A stretch of 64,000 nt of DNA from JADJWR01 sp963847675 (lineage in GTDB: Bacteria; Pseudomonadota; Gammaproteobacteria; Burkholderiales; Burkholderiaceae_F), in NCBI GenBank assembly GCA_963847675.1, contig CAWKAP010000006.1:1-64000 (forward strand), read 5' to 3'. The translations under genes were made by a program, and so were the position numbers. The notes under the pieces are model-generated. The model was not told the origin of the DNA and did not search any database. It saw only the letters and a list, made by a program, of their open reading frames with translations. Positions 43,339 through 51,959 of the stretch are shown in pieces (positions within the stretch are counted from its first letter, which is position 1; every line of letters begins with the position of its first letter).

Positions 43339-45120
43339 ATGGCAGACGTTGCGCGCATCGACCGACCGCCGCGGATCAGCAAGGACGCGGCCTCCCTGCG
43401 CCCGAAGCCGCACCTGCTCGACCGGGCGGCGATCCGTGAGACCTTCCGCTGGAGCGACGCGCGCCGGCAGCTTGCCGGGATGCCGGGCCATGGGCTGAAC
43501 ATCGGCGCCGAGGCGGCCGACCGCCACGCGCGCGGCGCGCGGGCCGATCATCCGGCGATCATCTGGCTCGGCATCGATGGCGAGCGGCAGGTCATCAGCT
43601 ACGCCGAACTGCATCGGCGCAGCAATCGCTTCGCCAACGCGATCACCTCGCTCGGACTGAAACGCGGCGACCGGCTGTTCCTGCTCGCGCCGCGCATTCC
43701 GGCGCTGTACGTCGCCGCGCTCGGTGCGCTGAAGGCGGGCGTGGTCGTCTCGCCGCTGTTCTCCGCGTTCGGCCCCGAGCCGATCGCCACGCGAATGAAT
43801 CTCGGCGGCGGCCAGGCGCTGCTCACCACGGCCGCGCTCTACGCGCGCAAGGTGGCGCCGGTGCGCGAGCAGATCGCCACGCTCGATCACGTGCTGCTCG
43901 CCGGCGGTGCGGCTGATGCGCCGCTGCCGCCCGGCGGGCACGACCTCGACGCACTGATGGCCCGGGCCGGCGAGGACTTCGCGACCGTGGCCACCACGCC
44001 GGACGAGATGGCACTGCTGCACTTCACCAGCGGCACCACCGGCAAGCCGAAGGGCGCGATCCACGTGCACGAAGCAGTCGTTGCCCACTACGCCACCGGC
44101 CTGTACGCGCTCGACCTGCACCCCGAGGACGTGTTCTGGTGCACGGCCGATCCCGGCTGGGTCACCGGGATGTCGTACGGGATCATCGCGCCGCTGGTGC
44201 ACGGGGTGACGATGATCGTCGACGAGGCGGAGTTCGACCCGCAACGCTGGTACCGCATCCTGCACGACGAGCGGGTGTCCGTCTGGTACACGGCGCCGAC
44301 CGCGATCCGCATGTTGATGAAGGCCGGCGCCGAGATGGCGCGCGAGTTCCGCTTCGAGCCGCTGCGCTTCATCGCCAGCGTCGGCGAGCCGCTCAATCCG
44401 CAGGCGGTGTGGTGGGGCCAGGACGTGTTCGGACTGCCGATCCACGACAACTGGTGGCAGACCGAAACGGGCGGCATCATGATCGCCAACACGGTCGCGC
44501 AGGACATCAAGCCCGGCTCGATGGGCCTGCCGCTGCCGGGCATCGACGCGTTCGTCGTGCAGCGGCGCGAAGGCGGCGTCGATGTCGTCGAGGAACCCGA
44601 TGTCGAAGGCGAACTCGCGCTGCGCGCCGGCTGGCCGTCGATGTTCCGCGGCTACCTCAACGACGACGAGCGCTATCGCAAGTGCTTCGTCGGTGAGTTC
44701 TACCTGACCGGCGATCTCGTCAAGCGCGACGCCGACGGCTACTACTGGTTCGTCGGCCGCGCCGACGACGTGATCAAGTCGGCCGGACACCTGATCGGCC
44801 CGTTCGAGGTCGAAAGCGCGCTGATGGAGCACCCGGCGGTGGCGGAGGCCGGCGTGATCGGCAAGCCCGATCCGGTGCTCGGCGAGACCGTCAAGGCCTT
44901 CGTGTCGCTGAAGCCCGGCTTCTCGGCGAGCGAGGAACTGCGCCGCGAGCTGCTCGGCCATGCACGCAAGCGGCTCGGCCCGTCGGTGGCGCCGAAGGAA
45001 ATCGATTTCGCGCGGTCGCTGCCGCGCACGCGCAGCGGCAAGATCATGCGGCGGCTGCTGAAGGCGCGCGAACTCGGCCTGCCCGAGGGCGACACCTCGA
45101 CGCTCGAGGCCGACAAGTGA
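43339..45120 (+). CDS. Acetyl-CoA-synthetase-like AMP-forming ligase
   Basis: The ATG at 43339 is preceded by CAGGAG; the upstream ATG at 43324 would include that ribosome-binding site. The product has 593 residues. Motifs: LHFTSGTTGKPKGAIHVHEA (phosphate loop, about residue 235), WCTADPGWVTGMSYGI, DNWWQTETGGIMIAN (adenylate binding), GYYWFVGRADDVIKSAGHLI (hinge) and RTRSGKIMRRLLKA (catalytic Lys). The WQTE and DPGW patterns are those of acetate/propionate-CoA ligases, though it is shorter than the 650-residue Acs. Its position ahead of pyruvate dehydrogenase subunits suggests control of the acetyl-CoA/acetate balance. Confidence 0.9.
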   Translation: MADVARIDRPPRISKDAASLRPKPHLLDRAAIRETFRWSDARRQLAGMPGHGLNIGAEAADRHARGARADHPAIIWLGIDGERQVISYAELHRRSNRFANAITSLGLKRGDRLFLLAPRIPALYVAALGALKAGVVVSPLFSAFGPEPIATRMNLGGGQALLTTAALYARKVAPVREQIATLDHVLLAGGAADAPLPPGGHDLDALMARAGEDFATVATTPDEMALLHFTSGTTGKPKGAIHVHEAVVAHYATGLYALDLHPEDVFWCTADPGWVTGMSYGIIAPLVHGVTMIVDEAEFDPQRWYRILHDERVSVWYTAPTAIRMLMKAGAEMAREFRFEPLRFIASVGEPLNPQAVWWGQDVFGLPIHDNWWQTETGGIMIANTVAQDIKPGSMGLPLPGIDAFVVQRREGGVDVVEEPDVEGELALRAGWPSMFRGYLNDDERYRKCFVGEFYLTGDLVKRDADGYYWFVGRADDVIKSAGHLIGPFEVESALMEHPAVAEAGVIGKPDPVLGETVKAFVSLKPGFSASEELRRELLGHARKRLGPSVAPKEIDFARSLPRTRSGKIMRRLLKARELGLPEGDTSTLEADK

Positions 45121-45151
45121 ACGCGGCCGAACCCGACATTGCGAGGACACC

Positions 45152-46369
45152 ATGAAGAAAACCCTGATCGTCTACCACTCGCGCTCCGGTCACACGCGGC
45201 GCGTCGCGGAGGCACTCGCGCAGCGGCTCGATGCCGACGTCGAGGAAATCCGCATCGTGCAGCCGCTCGACGGCTGGCTCGGCTACATGATGTGCGCGAT
45301 CGAGTCGCTGGCCGAGCTGACGCCGGCGCTGCGGCCGATGCGCAGGCGGCCGGCCGACTACGACCTCGTGGTGGTCGGCACGCCGGTGTGGTTCTGGAAC
45401 GTTTCGAGCCCGGTGCGCAGCTGGCTCGAAACCCACCCGCTGAAGCACCGCGTCGCGTTCTTCTGCACCATGGGCGGCTCGGGCGCCGAGCGCGCGTTCG
45501 CGTCGATGACCGAACTGGCCGGTCGCGAACCGGTCGCCACGCTGGCGCTGATCGACCGCGACGTCGAGCCGAAGGTCGGCGAGCGGATGGACGCGTTCCT
45601 CGGCGCGTTGCACGCGCGCGCCCACCCGCCACGCCACGCGCGCCGCGCCACGCTGCGGCGCACGCCGCGGCCTGATTGGTCGACGGGGCCGGCGATGACA
45701 CCGCAATTCAGGCGCAGGCTGGCGCGGCTGCGCGCCATCATCGCCAAGGTGGCGTTGCTGGCCGCCCTGCTCGCCGTCGCCGAAGTCGCCGCGCAGACGG
45801 GGGACATGGCGTTGCCCGCCGCGCAGACCGAAGGCGGCAAGCCGCTGATGCAGGCGCTGCGGGAGCGCCGCTCGACGCGCAGCTTTGCCGACCGGCCGCT
45901 GGCACCGCAGACGCTGTCGAACCTGCTGTGGGCGGCGTTCGGCGTCAACCGGCCCGATGGACGCCGGACGGCGCCCTCGGCGCGCAACTGGCAGGAGATC
46001 GACGTCTACGTCGCGCTGCGCGAGGGGCTGTTCGTCTACGACGCCACGGCACATGCGCTCAGGCGCGTGCTGTCGCAGGACGTGCGGGAACTCGCCGGCA
46101 CGCAGGCGCACGCGCGCGAGGCGCCGGTCACCCTGGTCTACGTGGCCGACGAACGCAGGATGGGCCACGCCGACGAGGAAACGCGCAGGACGTACGCCGC
46201 CGCCGACACCGGCTTCGTCGCGCAGAACGTCTACCTCTTCTGCGCGTCCGAAGGCCTCGCCACGGTGGTGTTCGCCTCGATCGACCGCGACCGCTTCGCC
46301 CGGGCAGCGAACCTGTCGCCGAGGCAGCGCATCACGCTCGCGCAGTCGGTCGGCTTTCCGAAGCCCTGA
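45152..46369 (+). CDS. Flavodoxin and nitroreductase read as one ORF (fusion or lost stop)
   Basis: The frame encodes 405 residues. Residues 1 to about 155 are a flavodoxin-like domain: TLIVYHSRSGHTRRVAEALA (FMN phosphate loop), VVGTPVWFWNVSSPVRSWLE and FFCTMGGSGAERAFASM. From residue 182 (ATG at 45695) the sequence looks like a second gene: RRRLARLRAIIAKVALLAAL then AVAEVAAQ reads as a signal peptide, followed by a nitroreductase domain, LRERRSTRSFADRPLAPQTL, RRTAPSARNWQEIDVYVAL and NVYLFCASEGLATVVFAS. A stop at 45675 in another frame would separate two genes with one indel. Either a true fusion or two adjacent genes; I favour the latter slightly. Confidence 0.75.
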   Translation: MKKTLIVYHSRSGHTRRVAEALAQRLDADVEEIRIVQPLDGWLGYMMCAIESLAELTPALRPMRRRPADYDLVVVGTPVWFWNVSSPVRSWLETHPLKHRVAFFCTMGGSGAERAFASMTELAGREPVATLALIDRDVEPKVGERMDAFLGALHARAHPPRHARRATLRRTPRPDWSTGPAMTPQFRRRLARLRAIIAKVALLAALLAVAEVAAQTGDMALPAAQTEGGKPLMQALRERRSTRSFADRPLAPQTLSNLLWAAFGVNRPDGRRTAPSARNWQEIDVYVALREGLFVYDATAHALRRVLSQDVRELAGTQAHAREAPVTLVYVADERRMGHADEETRRTYAAADTGFVAQNVYLFCASEGLATVVFASIDRDRFARAANLSPRQRITLAQSVGFPKP

Positions 46370-46376
46370 GGCTGCG

Positions 46377-47408
46377 ATGCACGTACAGGCACGTATTGCC
46401 GAGCTGGCGCGCTTCACCACCGACGTGGCGAAGTACGACCGCGACTTCTGCCTGGAGCGCGTGCGCGACATGCTGCGCATCCGCCGGCTCGAGGAGCGCT
46501 GCGCCGAACTGTACGGCGAGGGCAAGATCCGCGGCTTCCTGCACCTGTACATCGGCGAGGAGGCGGTGGCCGCCGGCGTGATGCCGAACCTGGCGGCCGA
46601 GGACAACGTGGTGGCCACCTACCGCGAGCACGGCCAGGCGCTGCTGCGCGGGGTGTCGATGAACGCGATCATGGCCGAGATGTTCGGCAAGGTCGAAGGC
46701 TGCTCGCGGGGTCGCGGCGGTTCGATGCACCTGTTCGATGCCGGCACGCGCTTCTGCGGCGGCAACGCGATCGTCGGCGGCGGGCTGCCGCTCGCCACCG
46801 GCCTGGCGCTGGCCGACCGGATGCTGCCGCGCAAGGACTGCGTCACCGCGTGCTTCTTCGGCGAAGGCGCGGTCGCGGAGGGCGCGTTTCACGAGTCGCT
46901 GAACCTGGCAGCGCTGTGGCAGCTGCCGGTGCTGTTCATCTGCGAGAACAACCTGTACGCGATGGGCACCGCGCTGGCGCGATCGGAGTCGCAGATCGAC
47001 CTGACGAAGAAGGCGGCCAGCTACGGGCTGCCGACCGCGCACATCAACGGCATGAACGTGCTGGCCGTGCACGACGCGGCGCGCGAGGCCGTCGGGCAGG
47101 TGCGCGCGACGCAGGCCCCCTACTTTCTCGAACTGCACACCTATCGCTTCCGCGCACATTCGATGTTCGATGCCGAGTTGTACCGCGACAAGGCGGAAGT
47201 CGAGCGCTGGAAGGAGCACGGCCCGATCCACACCTTCACCGACCGGCTGAAGGCGGCCGGGATGCTGTCCGAGGAGGATTTCCAGCGGCTCGATCACGAG
47301 GCAGTCGCGGAAGTGGACGCCGCGGTGGCCTTCGCCGAGGCCGGCACCTGGGAACCGGTGGAAGAACTGACGCGCGACGTGACCACGCCGGTCGCGACCC
47401 GCGAGTGA
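46377..47408 (+). CDS. pdhA: Pyruvate dehydrogenase E1 alpha subunit
   Basis: The product has 343 residues. Thiamine-diphosphate enzyme motifs: CLERVRDMLRIRRLEERCAE, FLHLYIGEEAVAAGVMPNL, ATYREHGQALLRGVS, SRGRGGSMHLFD, GGGLPLATGLALA and the ThDP/Mg motif CFFGEGAVAEGAFHESLNLA (GEGA to N). The C-terminal part has LELHTYRFRAHSMFDAELYR, with the phosphorylation-loop-like region. Together with the E1 beta gene it decarboxylates a 2-oxo acid, probably pyruvate, and transfers the acyl group to lipoyl-E2. A branched-chain or acetoin-type complex is less likely but not excluded. It follows the nitroreductase stop by 7 bases. Confidence 0.9.
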   Translation: MHVQARIAELARFTTDVAKYDRDFCLERVRDMLRIRRLEERCAELYGEGKIRGFLHLYIGEEAVAAGVMPNLAAEDNVVATYREHGQALLRGVSMNAIMAEMFGKVEGCSRGRGGSMHLFDAGTRFCGGNAIVGGGLPLATGLALADRMLPRKDCVTACFFGEGAVAEGAFHESLNLAALWQLPVLFICENNLYAMGTALARSESQIDLTKKAASYGLPTAHINGMNVLAVHDAAREAVGQVRATQAPYFLELHTYRFRAHSMFDAELYRDKAEVERWKEHGPIHTFTDRLKAAGMLSEEDFQRLDHEAVAEVDAAVAFAEAGTWEPVEELTRDVTTPVATRE

Positions 47409-47413
47409 AGGAC

Positions 47414-48427
47414 ATGGCGAACGCGCACAGGACGAGCTACCGCGAGGCGCTGCGCGAGGCGCACCGCGATGCGCTGAACCGCGATCCGCGCGTGTTCGTG
47501 ATGGGCGAGGACGTCGGCCGCTACGGCGGCGCCTACGCGGTGACCAAGGGCTTCTACGAGGAGTTCGGACCGGAGCGGATCCGCGACACGCCGCTGTCGG
47601 AACTGGCCTTCGTCGGGGCCGGTATCGGCGCGGCGCTCGGCGGGATGCGGCCGATCGTCGAGGTGATGACGGTGAACTTCTCGCTGCTCGCCCTCGACCA
47701 GATCGTCAACACCGCGGCCACCTTGCGCCACATGTCCGGCGGCCAGTTCTCGGTGCCCGTGGTGATCCGCATGGCCACCGGTGCCGGCCGCCAGCTCGCC
47801 GCGCAGCACTCGCACAGCCTCGAGGTCTGGTACGCGCACGTGCCGGGCATCCGCGTGCTGGCGCCGGCGACGATCATCGATGCGCGCGGCATGCTGTGGC
47901 CGGCGCTCGAGGATCCCGACCCGGTGGTGATCTTCGAGCACGCGCAGCTGTACAACCTCGAAGGCGAGCTCGCCGACCCGCCGCCGGCAGTCGACATCGA
48001 GCGCGCCGCCGTGCGCCGTGAAGGCAAGGACGTGACGATCGTCACCTACGGCGGCAGCCTGCCACGGGCGCTCGCCGCCGCCGACGAACTGGCCGGCGAC
48101 GGCATCGAGGCCGAGGTGATCGACCTGCGCGTGCTGCGGCCGCTGGACTGGGACACGATCGTCGCCTCGCTCGGCAGGACGCATCGCGTGGTGGTCGTCG
48201 ACGAAGGGTGGAAGACCTGCAGCCTGGCCGCGGAGATCATCGCCGGCCTCAACGAACGCGCCTTCTTCGAGCTCGACGCCGCGCCGGCGCGCGTGTGCAG
48301 CGAGGAAGTGCCGATGCCGTACGCGAAACACATGGAGGAGGCGGCGCTGCCGATGCCGCCGAAGATCGTCGCCGCGGTACGGCAGGCGTGCGGGAAGGCC
48401 GCGGCCGAGGGCGCGGAAGGACGATGA
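47414..48427 (+). CDS. pdhB: Pyruvate dehydrogenase E1 beta subunit
   Basis: The product has 337 residues from the ATG at 47414; a GTG at 47405 overlapping the previous stop is an alternative. Motifs: RVFVMGEDVGRYGGAYAVTK, RIRDTPLSELAFVGAGIGAA (ThDP-binding Glu in SELAF), MTVNFSLLALDQIVNTAATL, HSHSLEVWYAHVPGIRVLAP and the C-terminal VVVVDEGWKTCSLAAEIIA. It pairs with E1 alpha in an alpha2beta2 tetramer. The E2 gene starts within its stop codon (ATGA), so the subunits are translationally coupled. Confidence 0.92.
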   Translation: MANAHRTSYREALREAHRDALNRDPRVFVMGEDVGRYGGAYAVTKGFYEEFGPERIRDTPLSELAFVGAGIGAALGGMRPIVEVMTVNFSLLALDQIVNTAATLRHMSGGQFSVPVVIRMATGAGRQLAAQHSHSLEVWYAHVPGIRVLAPATIIDARGMLWPALEDPDPVVIFEHAQLYNLEGELADPPPAVDIERAAVRREGKDVTIVTYGGSLPRALAAADELAGDGIEAEVIDLRVLRPLDWDTIVASLGRTHRVVVVDEGWKTCSLAAEIIAGLNERAFFELDAAPARVCSEEVPMPYAKHMEEAALPMPPKIVAAVRQACGKAAAEGAEGR

Positions 48428-49698
48428 TCGAATTCCGCCTGCCGTCGCTCGGCGCCGACATGGACGAGGGCAAGCTGCTCGAGTGGCGCGTGCAGCCCGG
48501 CGACGCGGTGCAGAAGGGCCAGGTGATCTGCGTCGTCGACACCGTGAAGGCGGCGATCGACGTCGAGTGCTGGCACGACGGCACGGTGCATGCGCTGCTG
48601 GTCGAGCCGGGCACGACGGTGCCGGTGGGCACGGCGCTGGCGGTGCTGCGCGAGGCCGGCGAAACGGCCGAGGACGTCGAACGCGGCGAGGCGCTGCCTG
48701 CCGAGGGCGCGCCAGGCAAGGCACCGGCGCCGCCTCCTGCCGCGGAGCAGCCACCCGAGCCCGCGGCACCGGCGCCCGAAGCACCGCGAGCCGCGCCCGC
48801 GGCAGCGCCACCGTCGAAGACGCCGCGCCGCGTGACGCCGGCGGCGCGCAGGCGCGCGGCCGAACTCGGTGTCGAACTCGATCGCGTGCCGGCCGGCGCC
48901 GACGGCACGGTTGCGCTGGCCGACGTCGAGCGTGCGGCGTCTGCGGCCGCGCCACTTCCGCCTGCCGCTGGGACGCCCGCCGCGCCGCCGACCGCGGCCC
49001 CGGCCACGATGGCCGAGCGCGCCGCGCAGATGCGCAAGGTGATCGGCGCCGCGATGGCGCGCAGCAAGCGCGAGATCCCGCACTACTACCTGGCCGAGGA
49101 CGTGCTGCTGAGCGCCGCGATCGACTGGCTGGCCGAGCAGAACGCCGCCCGCGCGATTTCCGATCGGCTGCTGCTCGCGCCGCTGCTGCTCAGGAGCGTC
49201 GCGGCGGCGGTGCGCCGCTATCCGGAATTCAACGGCTACTGCCAGGACGGCGTGTTCACGCCGGGCGAGGCCGTGCATGTCGGCGTGGCGATCTCGCTGC
49301 GTGCCGGCGGCCTGGTGACTCCGGCGCTGATGGACGTCGACATGAAGGACGTCGACCAGGTCAACCGCGAACTGCTCGACCTGATCCGCCGCACGCGCGC
49401 CGGGTCGCTGCGCAGCGCCGAACTGTCGGCCGGCACGATCACCGTCACCAGCCTCGGCGACCAGGGCGTGGGCGCCGTGTACGGCATCATCTACCCGCCG
49501 CAGGTGGCGCTGGTCGGTTTCGGGCGCGTGACCGAGCGCCCGTGCGCCGTCGACGGCGGCCTGCGCGTGGCGCCGGTGATCACGGCCACGCTTGCGGCCG
49601 ACCACCGGGTGAGCGACGGCCATCGCGGCGGGCTTTTCCTCGCCGCCGTGCGCGACCTGCTGCAGAATCCTGCGCAACTGACGAAGGCCGAACCATGA
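48424..49698 (+). CDS. pdhC: Dihydrolipoamide acyltransferase (E2) of the pyruvate dehydrogenase complex
   Basis: The product has 424 residues. The lipoyl domain is residues 1-75, with the lipoyl Lys in CVVDTVKAAIDVE. A proline/alanine-rich linker follows (about 90-145), then the E1/E3-binding domain TPAARRRAAELGVELDRVPA with GADGTVALADVE, a second linker, and the catalytic acyltransferase domain from about residue 205 (MRKVIGAAMARSKREIPHYY) with the active-site motif AADHRVSDGHRGGLFL. It accepts the acyl group from E1 and passes it to CoA. No E3 gene is in this operon, so the general E3 must be shared. Confidence 0.93.
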   Translation: MIEFRLPSLGADMDEGKLLEWRVQPGDAVQKGQVICVVDTVKAAIDVECWHDGTVHALLVEPGTTVPVGTALAVLREAGETAEDVERGEALPAEGAPGKAPAPPPAAEQPPEPAAPAPEAPRAAPAAAPPSKTPRRVTPAARRRAAELGVELDRVPAGADGTVALADVERAASAAAPLPPAAGTPAAPPTAAPATMAERAAQMRKVIGAAMARSKREIPHYYLAEDVLLSAAIDWLAEQNAARAISDRLLLAPLLLRSVAAAVRRYPEFNGYCQDGVFTPGEAVHVGVAISLRAGGLVTPALMDVDMKDVDQVNRELLDLIRRTRAGSLRSAELSAGTITVTSLGDQGVGAVYGIIYPPQVALVGFGRVTERPCAVDGGLRVAPVITATLAADHRVSDGHRGGLFLAAVRDLLQNPAQLTKAEP

Positions 49699-49937
49699 AC
49701 CGCGACGAACTGCGCAAGGCCATCCTCGACACGCTGGCCGGCATCGCGCCCGAAGTCGACGTCGGCGCCCTCGCGCCCGCCAAGCCGCTGCGCGACCAGG
49801 TCGACCTCGACTCCGCCGACTGGCTCAATTTCCTCGTCGCCCTGCACGGAAAGGTCGGCGTCGAGATTCCCGATGCCGATGCGGCGAAGCTGACCACGCT
49901 CGACAAGCTGGTCGACTACTGCGGCGCCCACCTGTGA
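49695..49937 (+). CDS. Acyl carrier protein
   Basis: The product has 80 residues, overlapping the E2 stop by four bases. Helix 1 is NRDELRKAILDTLAGIAPEV and the phosphopantetheine Ser is S40 in the segment VDLDSADWLNFLVAL (DSx motif). It is not next to fatty-acid synthesis genes but at the end of the pyruvate dehydrogenase operon. Its partner could be the acetyl-CoA-synthetase-like ligase or the E2 acyltransferase; this is inference. Confidence 0.88.
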   Translation: MNRDELRKAILDTLAGIAPEVDVGALAPAKPLRDQVDLDSADWLNFLVALHGKVGVEIPDADAAKLTTLDKLVDYCGAHL

Positions 49938-50743
49938 AGCGCCTGTCGGCGTGGCCGAAGGCCGCGGTGGCGCGCGTGCGCGCGCTGCTTGCCGACATCG
50001 ACGGCACGATGACCAGCGATGGCCGCCTCGGCGCGGCCGCCTACCGCGCCATGGAGCAGCTTCAGGCAGCCGGCGTGCACGTCGTGCCGGTGACCGGGCG
50101 CCCGGCCGGATGGTGCGACCACATCGCGCGCTTCTGGCCGGTGGCGGCCGTGGTCGGCGAAAACGGCGCCTTCTATTTCCGTTACGACCACGCCGGGCGC
50201 CGCATGATCCGCGCCTGGGCGCGCGACGCCGCGCAACGCGAGCGCGACCGCACGCGCCTGGCCGAGATCGGCGCCGAAGTACTGCGCCAGGTGCCGGGCA
50301 CGGCGCTGGCGGCAGACCAGCGCTACCGCGAGGCCGACCTGGCGATCGACTGGTGCGAGGACGTGCCGGCACTCGCTGCGGCGCAGGTGCAGCGCGTGGC
50401 CGACCTGCTGCACGGCCACGGCCTGACGGTCAAGGTCAGCTCGATCCACGTCAACGCCTGGTTCGGCGCCTACGACAAGCTGACGATGACGCGGCGGCTG
50501 ATGCGCGAGCAGTTCGGCATCGACCTGCAGACCGAACGCGAGAGCGTGGCCTTCGTCGGCGACTCGCCGAACGACGAGCCGATGTTCGAGTTCTTTCCCA
50601 ACTCGATCGCGGTGGCCAACATCGCCGATTTCGTCGATTCGATCGCGCACCGGCCCGCCTACGTCACGCGCGGTGCAGAAGGCGCGGGCTTCGCCGAACT
50701 GGCGCGGCTGATCCTGGCCCGCCGCCGCGGCAGCACGGCGTAG
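49934..50743 (+). CDS. HAD-superfamily phosphatase (subclass IIB)
   Basis: The product has 269 residues from a GTG that overlaps the previous stop. Motif I is ALLADIDGTMTSDGRLG with Asp21 and Asp23. Motif II lies in VVPVTGRPAGWCDHIA. A IIB-type cap domain spans about residues 85-190, and motif IV is VAFVGDSPNDEPMFEFFPNS. Members dephosphorylate sugar phosphates or related compounds. The position between the pyruvate dehydrogenase/ACP genes and gpsA gives no clear substrate. It is translationally coupled to the acyl carrier protein gene. Confidence 0.87.
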   Translation: MKRLSAWPKAAVARVRALLADIDGTMTSDGRLGAAAYRAMEQLQAAGVHVVPVTGRPAGWCDHIARFWPVAAVVGENGAFYFRYDHAGRRMIRAWARDAAQRERDRTRLAEIGAEVLRQVPGTALAADQRYREADLAIDWCEDVPALAAAQVQRVADLLHGHGLTVKVSSIHVNAWFGAYDKLTMTRRLMREQFGIDLQTERESVAFVGDSPNDEPMFEFFPNSIAVANIADFVDSIAHRPAYVTRGAEGAGFAELARLILARRRGSTA

Positions 50744-50753
50744 CAGCGCGCCG

Positions 50754-50794
50754 GTGACCGCCGTCAAGGGCTGGCGCGAGTCGCTGGCTACGAT
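50754..50794 (+). promoter_or_regulatory. FNR-class promoter of gpsA
   Basis: GTGAC-CGCC-GTCAA (50754-50767) is followed by TACGAT at 50789, exactly 35 bases from the site start. The expected transcription start (50801-50802) coincides with the ATG of gpsA at 50801, suggesting a leaderless transcript. Confidence 0.65.
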
Positions 50795-50800
50795 GAGTGC

Positions 50801-51847
50801 ATGGCGCGCGTGGGCATCATCGGCGGCGGCGCATTCGGCACGGCGATGGCGTGCGTGCTGCGTCGTCGCGGTCACCTCGTCACGATCTGGGCCCGTGAAG
50901 CCGAGGTCGTCGAGGCGATCAACCGCGATCGCATCAACCCGATGTTCCTCCGCGGCGTGCCGCTGCCGGACGGCATCGCGGCGACGCAGGCTCCCGCCGA
51001 AGCCGTCCGCGATGCGACGTTCGTGCTGCTCGCACCGCCGGCGCAGCACATGCGCAGCGTCATCGCGCCGCTGCGTGGTGTCCTGCCCGCCGGCGTTGCG
51101 CTCGTGACCTGCTCCAAGGGGTTCGAGCAGACGACCTGCGCGCTGATGTCGCAGGTGATCGGCGAGGTCCTTCCCGCCGCGCCGGTCGCCGCGCTCTCGG
51201 GGCCGTCGTTCGCGGCCGAGATTTCCGTCGGCCAGCCGGCTGCGGTCACGCTCGCCTGCGCCGACCCCGTGCTCGGCGAGCGCCTCGCCCACGAGATCGG
51301 CAGCGCGCGGTTTCGCGTCTATCTGTCGGACGATCCGATCGGCGCGCAGGTCGGCGGCGCGATGAAGAACGTCATCGCGATCGCCTGCGGCGTGACCACC
51401 GGCCGGAAGCTTGGCAACAGCATGCGCGCGACGCTGGTCGCGCGCGGCCTGGCCGAGACGGTCGACCTCGGACTGGCGCTTGGCGCGCGGCTGGAGACCT
51501 TTCTCGGTCTCTCGGGCATCGGCGACATCGACCTGTCGTGCAACAGCCCGCAGTCGCGCAACATGTCGCTCGGCATCGCCCTCGGCGAAGGGCGCAGCCT
51601 CGCCGAGGTGCTCGGCAGCCGCATCACGGTCCAGGAAGGCGTGCACTCCGCCGCCGCGGCGGTCGCGCTGGCAAACCGACTCGGCGTGGAGATGCCGATC
51701 GCTGCGATGGTCGACCGGATCCTCAACCACGGCGCAGCGGCCGACGACGAAATCACCGCCCTCCTCGCGCTGCCGTTCGGCGTCGAGCGCGCGGTCGTCC
51801 CGCTGCTGCGGCGTGGTCCTTCGTCGTCACCGCCAGGCGCGGCCTGA
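50801..51847 (+). CDS. gpsA: Glycerol-3-phosphate dehydrogenase [NAD(P)+]
   Basis: The product has 348 residues. The Rossmann loop is RVGIIGGGAFGTAMACVLRR (GxGxxG, residues 6-18). Then FVLLAPPAQHMRSVIAPLRG, VTCSKGFEQTT, ALSGPSFAAEISVGQPAAVT, the catalytic Lys in GGAMKNVIAIACG (about residue 190) and the substrate-binding LSGIGDIDLSCNSPQSRN. It reduces dihydroxyacetone phosphate to sn-glycerol 3-phosphate for phospholipid synthesis. It has its own FNR-like promoter although the HAD gene is only 57 bases upstream. Confidence 0.95.
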   Translation: MARVGIIGGGAFGTAMACVLRRRGHLVTIWAREAEVVEAINRDRINPMFLRGVPLPDGIAATQAPAEAVRDATFVLLAPPAQHMRSVIAPLRGVLPAGVALVTCSKGFEQTTCALMSQVIGEVLPAAPVAALSGPSFAAEISVGQPAAVTLACADPVLGERLAHEIGSARFRVYLSDDPIGAQVGGAMKNVIAIACGVTTGRKLGNSMRATLVARGLAETVDLGLALGARLETFLGLSGIGDIDLSCNSPQSRNMSLGIALGEGRSLAEVLGSRITVQEGVHSAAAAVALANRLGVEMPIAAMVDRILNHGAAADDEITALLALPFGVERAVVPLLRRGPSSSPPGAA

Positions 51848-51915
51848 CCCCGCGGTGCCGCGCGAGGCGATGGAAAGCAAGCAAGAGAACCTGCTGCGCC
51901 TTCACTGGGCCCGCT

Positions 51916-51945
51916 GAACCCGAGAGCCGGCGCGACGTCGGGTTC
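51916..51945. terminator. Hairpin between convergent gpsA and small-protein genes
   Basis: Arms gaacccga (51916-51923) and tcgggttc (51938-51945) are perfectly complementary with a 14-base GC-rich loop. It lies between two convergent stops and may end both transcripts, but there is no T-tract on either side, so intrinsic termination is unproven. Confidence 0.4.
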
Positions 51946-51959
51946 CTGACCGCGGCCCT

